A stretch of 10,586 bases of DNA from Clostridiales bacterium (GTDB taxonomy: Bacteria; Bacillota; Sulfobacillia; UBA995). Within the stretch, counting starts at the first letter, position 1, and every line of letters starts with the position of its first letter. The notes under the pieces were generated by a model. The model saw only the letters and a program-made list of their open reading frames with translations. It was not told the origin of the DNA and ran no database searches. The stretch is from the NCBI GenBank assembly GCA_003517845.1, contig DOZU01000187.1, positions 6,964 through 17,549 of the forward strand, in the 5' to 3' direction. Shown here in pieces: positions 1 through 6,640 of the stretch. The position numbers were made by a program, and so were the translations under genes.

Positions 1-1
1 C

Positions 2-319
2 ATCGCCACTTCCAGCGAACTGGCGGACCGGGTGGCGGTGATGTACGCCGGCCAACTGGTGGAGATCGCCGACGCCGGCGACTTCTACCTGAATCCGACC
101 CACCCCTACTCGCGGAAACTCATGGCCAGCGTACCTACGCTGCGGCAGGAGAAGCGGCTGGAGTTCATCCCCGGCCGGCCGCCCAGCCTGGTCGATCCCC
201 CGACCGGTTGTCGCTTCAAGGATCGTTGCCCGTCGCGCTTCGAGCGCTGCGAGGAAGTGCCGCCGCTCCGGGAGACCGGTGAGGAACGGCGGCTGGTGAG
301 GTGCTGGCTCTATGGGTGA
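2..319 (+). CDS. Peptide ABC transporter ATP-binding protein, DppD/OppD type (3' end only)
   Basis: Only the last ~105 codons are present; the frame is already open at base 2, so the gene starts left of the window. The visible part reads ELADRVAVMYAGQLVE, the stretch that follows the H-loop in peptide-transporter ATPases, then the oligopeptide C-terminal extension with HPYSRKLMASVP and PGRPPSLVDPPTGC. Four cysteines (spacing C-x5-C-x6-C-x17-C) sit at the very end; this cluster is conserved in DppD/OppD, where structures show an iron-sulfur cluster. Walker A, signature and Walker B motifs are not in the window. The stop overlaps the start of the next ATPase by 8 bases, which fits the usual DppD-DppF order. 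The protein would energise uptake of di- or oligopeptides at the inner face of the membrane. The actual substrate cannot be told from this fragment. Confidence 0.93.
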   Translation: MATSSELADRVAVMYAGQLVEIADAGDFYLNPTHPYSRKLMASVPTLRQEKRLEFIPGRPPSLVDPPTGCRFKDRCPSRFERCEEVPPLRETGEERRLVRCWLYG

Positions 320-1304
320 AGCGGCGGACGGAGATATCCTGCTGTCCTTGCGGGATCTGCATACGTGGTTTGAACTGAGGCGGTGGGGAATATTCCGGGT
401 TGGCTGGGTCCAGGCGGTGGACGGGGTGGACTTCCAGCTAGGACGGGGCGAGGCGGTGGCCGTGGTCGGCGAGAGTGGCTGCGGCAAGACCACCCTGGCG
501 CGGACCATCCTGGGGCTCCACCCGCCGACCCGGGGGGAAATCCGCTTTGACGGCCGGGTCCTGAAGGGCGCCGCCACCCTCCGCTGGTACCGCCCGCATG
601 TGGGTTTCGTCCAGCAGGATCCCTACGGGGCTACCGCCCCTTTCCTGTCGGTGAAGCGCATCCTGGAGGAACCCCTCCTGGTTCAGGGAGTCCGCGACCC
701 CGCCGAGCGGCTCCATCGCATCCGTACCGCGATGGAGCGGGTCAAGCTCACGCCGATCGACGACTTCCTCAACAAGTTCCCGCACATGCTCAGCGGCGGG
801 CAGCAGCAGCGGGTGGTCATCGCTCGGGCCAAGATCCTGGAGCCGCGCTTGATCGTGGCCGACGAACCGGTGTCGATGTTGGACGCCTCGGTGCGGGTGG
901 AGATCCTGGAACTCCTCCGTGACCTGCAGCAGACGTCCGGCCTGAGCCTCATCTACATCACCCACGACCTGTCCACCGTGCGCTTCTTCACCGAGCGCAT
1001 TCTCGTGATGTACGGGGGCAAGGTCGTCGAGGAAGCCCCCGTCCGGTCGCTGCTCGAGGAACCGCTGCACCCTTACACCCGCGCGCTGCTGGCCGGGATA
1101 TCCGATCCCGATCCGGCCAACGCGCACGTGATGCGGGAGGTGCCGCCGGGCGAACCGCCGAGCCTCATGAACCCGCCGTCCGGGTGCCGCTTCCACCCCC
1201 GCTGTCCCTCGTTCATCCGGAAGCTATGCGATTGCCAGGTGCCGCCGGCCTTCATGCCGAAGCCGGGGCACCGGGCGGCCTGCTGGCTGCACCGGGATGG
1301 GTGA
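312..1304 (+). CDS. Peptide ABC transporter ATP-binding protein, DppF/OppF type
   Basis: A complete 330-residue ATPase, the normal length for DppF/OppF. Walker A is GESGCGKT (53-60), the Q-loop lies near Q101-Q102, the ABC signature is LSGGQQQR (160-167), Walker B is LIVADEP (180-186), the D-loop is SMLDAS, and the switch histidine is H218 in ITHDL. The oligopeptide C-terminal domain starts at HPYTRALL (about 253) and carries PPSGCRFHPRCP plus further cysteines (C292, C298, C306, C308, C324), like its upstream partner. It pairs with the preceding ATPase to drive a peptide importer, through permeases and a solute-binding protein not seen here. The start at 312 lies inside the upstream stop region (ATGGGTGA), indicating translational coupling. 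The ORFs antisense to it are composition artefacts. The family is certain; the substrate (di-, oligo- or other peptide, or nickel) is not. Confidence 0.96.
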   Translation: MGEAADGDILLSLRDLHTWFELRRWGIFRVGWVQAVDGVDFQLGRGEAVAVVGESGCGKTTLARTILGLHPPTRGEIRFDGRVLKGAATLRWYRPHVGFVQQDPYGATAPFLSVKRILEEPLLVQGVRDPAERLHRIRTAMERVKLTPIDDFLNKFPHMLSGGQQQRVVIARAKILEPRLIVADEPVSMLDASVRVEILELLRDLQQTSGLSLIYITHDLSTVRFFTERILVMYGGKVVEEAPVRSLLEEPLHPYTRALLAGISDPDPANAHVMREVPPGEPPSLMNPPSGCRFHPRCPSFIRKLCDCQVPPAFMPKPGHRAACWLHRDG

Positions 1305-1545
1305 CCGTAGACCGCGGTCGCTGATCGTTGGAGGGGCGCTGCTCGTGCTGGTCGGGTGGGCGGTGCCCTTCCTCATGGTGGTCCGGGTGATCCAGCCCGG
1401 GTTCATCCCGAGCATTGCCAGCTACGCTGCCCTGCTGGCGGGGATGATGATGGGGCTCGTCGGTTCGCTGATGTACGTGCAGCGGCGGCGGCACGGTGCC
1501 CAGGGGGAAGCATCGCTCGAGGAGCAGGACGAGTCCGGCAACTAG
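1297..1545 (+). CDS. Small two-helix membrane protein, unknown function
   Basis: An 82-residue protein that I do not recognise as a named family. It has a short basic N-terminus (GDRRPRS), a hydrophobic helix at about residues 8-30 (IVGGALLVLVGWAVPFLMVV), a short linker (IQPGFIPS), a second helix at about 40-60 (YAALLAGMMMGLVGSLMYV), then a basic stretch (QRRRH) and an acidic tail. By the positive-inside rule both ends would be cytoplasmic. It begins inside the end of the DppF-type gene through ATGGGTGA, the same 8-base overlap used between the two ATPase genes, so it is probably the last gene of the transporter operon. A role as an accessory or stabilising subunit of the transporter is only a guess from position. 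Its stop shares a CTAG with the stop of the convergent carrier gene. Confidence 0.75.
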   Translation: MGDRRPRSLIVGGALLVLVGWAVPFLMVVRVIQPGFIPSIASYAALLAGMMMGLVGSLMYVQRRRHGAQGEASLEEQDESGN

Positions 1546-2825
1546 CGGAAGAAGATGAAGCTGATCGCGCCACCGCCGAGGGCCATGAGCTGACCCCAGA
1601 TCAGCAGGCGCCGGAATAGCCTGGTCCGGTCCTCGGTGGCAGGCGCGGCAGCCAGGCACAGCGCCCCCAGTAGCGACAGCGGGCTCGCGTCCACCAGGTG
1701 CGCGGAGACGGTTATGGTGTAGACGAGGTTTTTCTGGAGTTCCAGCGCCGCGGCGCCGACCACTCCCAGTTCGTGGACCAACCCGGGGATCATCGGGATG
1801 AAGGTGGGCATCACCACCGCCGAAGACCCGCTATAGGTGGATACGAAGCCGGCGACGAACCCCATGATGCCGGTGACGGTCGTCGGCCCAGCGATGGCGG
1901 CGAGGGCGCGAACGGCATGATCGAGGCCGCCGGTCCGGGCCGCCACTTCCACGAGCAACATCACGCCGACCAGCATCAATATCATGTACCAGGGCTGGCG
2001 TTTGACCGCTTCTTGCTCGTCGGCCGCTCCTACCAGGGAGAGCGCTACCGCCAGGGTGAGGGCGGTGAAGCCGAGATCCCACCGCAGCCCCAGCACCAGT
2101 ATGATCAAGAGGGCTACCGCGGCCAGGGTCGCCAGTTGCCGGCGTTCCCACGGCGGGAGCGGATGATTCAGCGCCGCCCGAGTTCGCGCCCGTCGTCGTG
2201 GGTCGCGACCGGCCGCCAGCAGATGGGGTCCGCCGAAGGCCAGGTAGGCGAAGAGGGCAGCCACGCCATTGCCCAGCAGGGAACTCATGAAGATGGGCCC
2301 GGGGATGGGCGGGATGCCCAGTCGTCCCACCAGGCCGGCGGCGATGATCCCCGTGGGGGCCACGGGCGAGAGCGCGCCGGCATTGGCGCCGCTGACCACC
2401 ATCAGGGTGACCAGGAAGGGGCTGATCCCGGTCTGGGCGGCGACGGACATGGCCACCGGCGCGATGACCACCGTGGCCGCGATGTTGCCGGGGCCGGCCG
2501 CCGCGAGGGCGGCGGCGAAGCTGAACAGCAGGATGGGGATCAGTCCCGGCGATCCCCCGGAGACCCGGATGAGCGATTGCGCTAGTCGGGCCAGGGTGCC
2601 GTTCAGTTCGGCCATGCTGAACAGCAGGGTCACGCCTACGAGGGTCAGGAACAGGCGCAGGGGGAAGAAGGTGACGAGCTGTGCCGGGTCGATCCGCGGG
2701 TCGCGGCCCAGGGCGGCCACGAGGAAAGCCAGGGAGATGGCGAGCAGGCCGATATTGCGGTTCAGGCGGAAACTGACCGCCACCGCTAACAGCAGGCAGA
2801 AGATGGCCACCAGACCGAGATCCAA
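1542..2825 (-). CDS. MatC-type dicarboxylate carrier (SLC13/ion-transporter superfamily permease)
   Basis: A polytopic membrane protein of 427 residues with about ten to twelve hydrophobic segments. The N-terminal half resembles the dicarboxylate carrier MatC N-terminal family: a first helix, then NIGLLAISLAFLVA (24-37), GPGNIAATVVIAP (111-123) and SGANAGALSPVAPTGI (145-160). The C-terminal half has the matching motif STYSGSSAVVMPT (329-341) and a late VDASPLSLLGAL. Such proteins move malonate, succinate or related C4 acids with cations; the substrate here is inferred only at family level. I chose the TTG at 2825 because GGAGGT (2838-2833) lies exactly 7 bases upstream and the product then opens directly into the first helix, as in relatives. 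An in-frame ATG at 2882 would add 19 residues but has no clear SD. The frame stays open to 3125, which I regard as non-coding. It is convergent with the small membrane protein. Confidence 0.85.
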   Translation of the reverse strand: MDLGLVAIFCLLLAVAVSFRLNRNIGLLAISLAFLVAALGRDPRIDPAQLVTFFPLRLFLTLVGVTLLFSMAELNGTLARLAQSLIRVSGGSPGLIPILLFSFAAALAAAGPGNIAATVVIAPVAMSVAAQTGISPFLVTLMVVSGANAGALSPVAPTGIIAAGLVGRLGIPPIPGPIFMSSLLGNGVAALFAYLAFGGPHLLAAGRDPRRRARTRAALNHPLPPWERRQLATLAAVALLIILVLGLRWDLGFTALTLAVALSLVGAADEQEAVKRQPWYMILMLVGVMLLVEVAARTGGLDHAVRALAAIAGPTTVTGIMGFVAGFVSTYSGSSAVVMPTFIPMIPGLVHELGVVGAAALELQKNLVYTITVSAHLVDASPLSLLGALCLAAAPATEDRTRLFRRLLIWGQLMALGGGAISFIFFR

Positions 2826-3028
2826 CCATCCCACCTCCACGGCCGTTGCCGCGAATTCGTCGCCGGCCGCCACCCTCAGCATCCCCCGAACGGGTGACCC
2901 GCCGGCCAACCTTTCGGCGCCGGCGCCGAGGGAACCTGCGAGCGGTCGCCTTCCCGCCGCCGGGAGGAGACGGAAGGCGGGAGGAGAAGCAACTAAGATG
3001 ACTCGGCAGGGGAAAGGGGGAAAGACCC
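2826..3028. promoter_or_regulatory. Divergent intergenic region with 16-base palindrome and hairpin
   Basis: This region separates the carrier gene (leftward) from the acyltransferase gene (rightward) and must hold both promoters, though no convincing -35/-10 pair stands out. It contains a perfect palindrome, TCGGCGCCGGCGCCGA, at 2914-2929. CTTCCCGCC (2950-2958) can pair with GGCGGGAGG (2976-2984; 9 pairs, one G-U). The 10-base direct repeat CGGGAGGAGA occurs at 2961-2970 and 2978-2987, 17 bases apart. These may be operator or leader elements, but high GC content makes chance repeats likely. Confidence 0.35.
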
Positions 3029-3829
3029 ATGCTGCAGATTGGCCGCGTCGCCACCCTGAAGGATTGCGCCGCCCTGGAGCCGCTGCAACGGGAAGTGTGG
3101 AGCGGGCACCTGGTCCTCGCCGCACCCCACATGTTCGCCTCCATCACCTGCGGGGGGATCATCGTGGCCGCCTACGACGGACCGCAGCCGGTGGGTTTTT
3201 GCTACGGCTTCCCCGCCCGCAAGCGGTGGAACGTATGGCTTCACTCCCACATGCTGGCCGTACTCCCGCCTTACCGGGGGCAGGACCTGGGGTTCCAGCT
3301 CAAACTGGCCCAGCGCCAGGCGGCTTTGGAGGACGAGTACTCCGTCGTGAGCTGGACTTTCGATCCCCTGCAATACGTGAATGCCCGCCTGAACCTGGCG
3401 CGGCTGGGGGCGGTGGGTACCGGCTATCTGGTGGACTATTACGGCCCGATGGAGGATCCCATGAACCGCGGCCTGCCCACCGACCGGATCCTGCTCGAAT
3501 GGTCCATTGCCTCGCCGGCTGTGGCCGAGCGGATTGCCCGATCGTCCGCCGGACCGGAGCCGGTCGGACTTCCGGTCATCAATCGGATCACTAAGGAACG
3601 GAGCGCCACCCTCAAGTGCGAGGCGCCGGACCTGTCGTTGACCAATCCCCAGATCCTGCTGCGCATTCCCACCGAGTTCGCGGCGCTCCGGAACCGGGAT
3701 CGCGAATTGGCGCGGGACTGGCGACTCAAGACGCGCCTGGCCTTCTCCCACTACCTGAGTTCGGGTTATCGGGCGGTGGACCTGGTTTCCGGGCGGGACA
3801 CCTGTACCTACCTCCTGGAAAAGGCATGA
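3029..3829 (+). CDS. GNAT-superfamily acyltransferase (COG3375-like), probable N-acyl (succinyl) transferase
   Basis: A 266-residue protein with a GNAT fold in its N-terminal ~160 residues. The acyl-CoA pyrophosphate-binding loop is seen as LPPYRGQDLGFQLK, with R83-G84-x-x-L87-G88. Other traits of the COG3375-type group are the strand GGIIVAAYDGPQPVGFCYGF and SWTFDPLQYVNARLNLARLGAV in the middle; the last ~100 residues are less conserved. These proteins are often encoded beside N-succinylamino acid racemase. In Geobacillus kaustophilus such a partner succinylates D-amino acids with succinyl-CoA, so that role is the best inference here, although acetyl or another acyl donor is possible. The ATG at 3029 is preceded by GGAAAGGGGG (3011-3020), spaced 8 bases. 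Its TGA overlaps the ATG of the racemase gene (ATGA at 3826-3829), so the two are co-translated. Confidence 0.85.
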   Translation: MLQIGRVATLKDCAALEPLQREVWSGHLVLAAPHMFASITCGGIIVAAYDGPQPVGFCYGFPARKRWNVWLHSHMLAVLPPYRGQDLGFQLKLAQRQAALEDEYSVVSWTFDPLQYVNARLNLARLGAVGTGYLVDYYGPMEDPMNRGLPTDRILLEWSIASPAVAERIARSSAGPEPVGLPVINRITKERSATLKCEAPDLSLTNPQILLRIPTEFAALRNRDRELARDWRLKTRLAFSHYLSSGYRAVDLVSGRDTCTYLLEKA

Positions 3830-4950
3830 CCCTGATGAAAGTGGAGGCCATCCGCTTACGCCGGCTGAAGATGCCCCTGAAGGCGCCCTTCGTGACCAGT
3901 TTCGGCTGCCAGACGGTCCGCGACGCGATCCTGGTCGAGGCGGAAGCCGGGGGCATCACCGGCTGGGGTGAGGCGCCGGCCCTGGCGGCGCCGCTATATA
4001 ATGAGGAGACGGTGGAGACGGCCTGGCACCTGCTGAAGGACTTCCTGGTCCCCGCCCTCCTCGGCCAGAGCCTGACCCATCCCTCGAGGTTGGCCGAGCG
4101 CTTGCGGCCCTTCCGCCGCAACTACATCGCCAAGGCGGGACTGGAAGGGGCGCTATGGGACGTGTGGGCGCGGGCCCGGGGCCAGCCCCTGGGCCAAGTG
4201 CTGGGAGGGACGCGCGGGCGGGTGGCGGCGGGGGTGAGCCTGGGAATCGCCGCGTCAGTGGAGGACCTGCTGGCCGAGGTCGCCCTTTACCTTGACCGGG
4301 GGTACCGGCGGATCAAGGTGAAGATCAAGCCGGGCTGGGACCTGGCGCCGCTGTCGGCGATCCGCGATCGCTTCGGAGCCATCCCGCTGATGGCCGACGC
4401 CAACTCCGCCTACGAACGATCCGACCTCCCGCGCCTCAAGGCCATCGATGAACTCGAGTTGATGATGATCGAGCAACCGCTGGCCGCCGACGACCTGGTG
4501 GACCATGCCCGCCTTCAGTCGGAACTGGACACGCCCTTGTGCCTGGACGAGTCGATCTGTTCGCGGGAGGATGCCCGGAAGGCACTGGACCTCGGCAGTT
4601 GTGGCATCATCAACATCAAGGCGGCGCGGGTGGGCGGCCTCACCGAGGCGGTCGCCATCCATGACCTGTGCCGGGAACGAGGAGTGCCGGTGTGGTGCGG
4701 GGGCATGCTGGAGACGGGCATCGGCCGCGCCCATAACCTGGCGCTCGCGTCCCTGCCCGGGTTCACGTTGCCCGGTGATGTATCCGGCAGCGATCGCTAC
4801 TGGGACCGGGACATCGTCTGTCCGGAAATCGCCGTGGACGCCGAGGGGTATATCACCGTGCCCGCCGGCCCCGGGCTCGGCCATGAGCCCGACCTCGGCG
4901 AGATCGCCCGCCGCACCGTCCGCGAAGAAGTGCTGATCGCGGCAGGGTAG
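3826..4950 (+). CDS. menC: N-succinylamino acid racemase / o-succinylbenzoate synthase (enolase superfamily)
   Basis: A 374-residue member of the MenC/NSAR branch of the muconate-lactonising enolase subgroup. Catalytic residues are all present: K164 and K166 in IKVKIKPGWD, metal ligands D191 (DANSAY), E216 (MIEQPL) and D241 (LDES), and the opposite lysine K265 in INIKAARVGG. The diagnostic late block WCGGMLETGIGRAHNLALAS and LPGDVSGSDRYW is typical of promiscuous NSAR/OSBS enzymes. The neighbouring acyltransferase, and the absence of other menaquinone genes, favour racemisation of N-succinylamino acids over vitamin K synthesis; the symbol follows the family name only. The ATG at 3826 is supported by GGAAAAGG just upstream and by the ATGA overlap. 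A second ATG at 3835 (MKVEA) would give 371 residues and is nearly as good. The open frame extending back to 3616 is read-through into the upstream gene. Confidence 0.92.
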   Translation: MTLMKVEAIRLRRLKMPLKAPFVTSFGCQTVRDAILVEAEAGGITGWGEAPALAAPLYNEETVETAWHLLKDFLVPALLGQSLTHPSRLAERLRPFRRNYIAKAGLEGALWDVWARARGQPLGQVLGGTRGRVAAGVSLGIAASVEDLLAEVALYLDRGYRRIKVKIKPGWDLAPLSAIRDRFGAIPLMADANSAYERSDLPRLKAIDELELMMIEQPLAADDLVDHARLQSELDTPLCLDESICSREDARKALDLGSCGIINIKAARVGGLTEAVAIHDLCRERGVPVWCGGMLETGIGRAHNLALASLPGFTLPGDVSGSDRYWDRDIVCPEIAVDAEGYITVPAGPGLGHEPDLGEIARRTVREEVLIAAG

Positions 4951-4964
4951 GGGTCGAATATGGC

Positions 4965-4988
4965 AGGGGCGGATCCCGAACCCGCCCC
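4965..4988. repeat. Palindromic repeat / hairpin between convergent genes (copy 1)
   Basis: GGGGCGG (4966-4972) pairs perfectly with CCGCCCC (4982-4988) around a 9-base loop, in the 73-base gap between the convergent racemase and carboxypeptidase genes. No T-run follows on either strand, so a classical intrinsic terminator is not shown, though a bidirectional stop is plausible from position. The left arm and loop, AGGGGCGGATCCCGAAC, match 14 of 17 bases of the sequence at the right window edge (10570-10586), with three transitions. This suggests a dispersed palindromic element. Confidence 0.5.
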
Positions 4989-5023
4989 CACGGGGTTGGC
5001 CCTCCGGGTGCTTCCCCGCGGCC

Positions 5024-6538
5024 TCAGCTCAACCCATATAGCGATCGGAACTTGCGCCCGAGATAGTCGAGATAGGGACGGGCCTGAAGCGGCTTGCCCG
5101 TAGCCCGCTGAACCATCTCCCCGGGGGCGAACTTCGCCCCGCACTCGTGGATCCGGGTGCGCATCCAGTCGAACAGCTTCCCGAACTGGCCGCGGGCGAT
5201 ATCCTCCGGTATCTCGGGATGGTCGGCAAGGGCCGCCGCATAGAGCTGGCCGGCGATGACATTGCCCAAGGTGTAACTCTGGAAGGCGCCCCCGAAGTGC
5301 CCCGACCAGTGGATGTCCTGAAGGACGCCCCGAAGGTCGTCGGGGGCGGTCAACCCCAGGTACTGCCGTAGTTTGTCTTGCCACGCATCCCGGAGGTCGG
5401 CGACGGCCAGTCGGCCTTCGAGTACCGCCTTCTCAAGTTCAAACCTGAACATCACGTGCAGATTGTAAGTGACCTCGTCGGCCTCGGTGCGGATCAGGGA
5501 GGGGGTGACCCGATTGACCGCCCGGTAGACCGCGTCGGGAGTTGCGCCGGCGAACTGCTGAGGGAAGAACTCCCGCGCCCGGGGGAGGAAGTACTGCCAG
5601 AACTCCTGAGAACGCCCGACCAGGTTCTCCCACAGCCGGGACTGGGACTCGTGCAAGCCGCCGGAAGCCCCTTCGCCCAGCACCGTCCGGTCCAGCCGGC
5701 GCGGCAATCCCTGCTCGTACATGCCATGACCGGCCTCATGCAGGAGCGAGAAGAAGCAGTTGCCGAAATCGTCGGGGCGGATCCGGGTGGTGATGCGCAC
5801 GTCGTCCAGCGAGCAGCCGATGGCGAACGGGTGGACGGTGGTATCCACCCGCCCGCGGCCGTCGAGGTCGAAGCCGATGGCCCGCACGGCGGCAGTGCCG
5901 CAGGCCAGCTGCTGCTCGGCGGGAAAGTGATTCCGCAGGACCGAGTCCGGCAGTTGGCGGCCGGACTCGGCGATGGCCCGGGCGAGCGGGACCAGTTCCG
6001 CCCGCAACTCGGCGAAAAGCCCTTCGCAGAAAGCGGCGGTGATCCCCGGTTCGGCGACGTCGATGAAGGCATCCATCGGGCTGTTCACATAGCCCAGGGC
6101 GGAGGCCACCCGACCCGACACGTCCACCACTTGCTCGAGGGCGGGACGGAAGACCTCAAAGCGGTTCTCCTCGCGGGCCTTCAGCCAGGCCTCATGAGCG
6201 GCGGCCGCCACCAGCGCTTGTTCGACGATCAGTTCCGTGGGGATGCGGGTGGCCTTCTCGTACAGGCGGTGGGCCACGCGGATCATGCTGGCCTCATCGC
6301 TGTCCGCCCCCAGTGACTCCTCGTACGGCCGGAGCGCTTCGAGCCAGGCACCCACCTCCGGGCTGGTGGACCGAAGGTGGGCGATGCGGGCCAGGGTGGC
6401 CGTCTGCTCGCCCCGGGCCATGGCTCCCGCCGCCGGCATGTAGGTGAGGCGATCCCAGTGCAGTACGGCGGCTGCGCGGTTCAGGTCGACGACTTCCGCC
6501 ATCACTTCAAGCAGCTTGCGATAGGTTTCATGCACCAC
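5024..6538 (-). CDS. M32-family metallocarboxypeptidase (carboxypeptidase Taq-like)
   Basis: A 504-residue cytosolic zinc carboxypeptidase of the usual M32 length, with no signal peptide. It would release C-terminal residues from peptides. All hallmark motifs are present: HPF (236-238), DVRIT (246-250), HEAGH (267-271; two zinc histidines and the catalytic glutamate), HESQ (296-299; third ligand E297), RTEADEVTY (350-358) and LQDIHWS (406-412). After DIHW the sequence reads GHFGGAFQSYTLGN rather than the FGYFPTYALGN I recall from the Thermus-type enzymes. The start is taken as GTG at 6538 because AAGGAG (6553-6548) lies 9 bases upstream and VVHETYRKLLE aligns with typical M32 N-termini; an ATG at 6598 would add 20 unlikely residues. 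It follows the methyltransferase gene by about 100 bases on the same strand and could be transcribed with it or separately. Confidence 0.94.
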   Translation of the reverse strand: MVHETYRKLLEVMAEVVDLNRAAAVLHWDRLTYMPAAGAMARGEQTATLARIAHLRSTSPEVGAWLEALRPYEESLGADSDEASMIRVAHRLYEKATRIPTELIVEQALVAAAAHEAWLKAREENRFEVFRPALEQVVDVSGRVASALGYVNSPMDAFIDVAEPGITAAFCEGLFAELRAELVPLARAIAESGRQLPDSVLRNHFPAEQQLACGTAAVRAIGFDLDGRGRVDTTVHPFAIGCSLDDVRITTRIRPDDFGNCFFSLLHEAGHGMYEQGLPRRLDRTVLGEGASGGLHESQSRLWENLVGRSQEFWQYFLPRAREFFPQQFAGATPDAVYRAVNRVTPSLIRTEADEVTYNLHVMFRFELEKAVLEGRLAVADLRDAWQDKLRQYLGLTAPDDLRGVLQDIHWSGHFGGAFQSYTLGNVIAGQLYAAALADHPEIPEDIARGQFGKLFDWMRTRIHECGAKFAPGEMVQRATGKPLQARPYLDYLGRKFRSLYGLS

Positions 6539-6561
6539 CGAACTTCTCTCCTTCCCGGTGA

Positions 6562-6592
6562 TGGGCGGTCGCGCCAGGGGGCTCGCCGCCCA
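6562..6592 (-). promoter_or_regulatory. Hairpin in the leader of the carboxypeptidase gene
   Basis: TGGGCGG (6562-6568) is complementary to CCGCCCA (6586-6592) with a 17-base loop. It lies between the end of the methyltransferase gene and the SD of the carboxypeptidase gene. It may be a leader structure or a weak terminator; there is no U-tract, and such short GC pairings can arise by chance in this composition. Confidence 0.25.
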
Positions 6593-6640
6593 CGACACCG
6601 TCTCAGGCCTTTAGCTGCGTGCCGACTGGCCTCCTGCCCT

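Noticed and set aside
2998..3000. ATG with a good-looking SD (GGAGGAGA) 31 bases before the acyltransferase start, as a possible leader ORF
   Set aside because: It is out of frame with the acyltransferase and runs deep into it with low-complexity residues. The ATG at 3029 has its own SD and begins a recognisable GNAT domain.
1698..3594. Long rightward open frames (1698-2585 and 2269-3594, up to 441 codons) antisense to the carrier and running into the acyltransferase gene
   Set aside because: The products are rich in Arg, Ala, Pro, Gly, Ser and Thr with no recognisable motif, and they sit over confidently identified genes. This is the usual shadow effect in GC-rich DNA.
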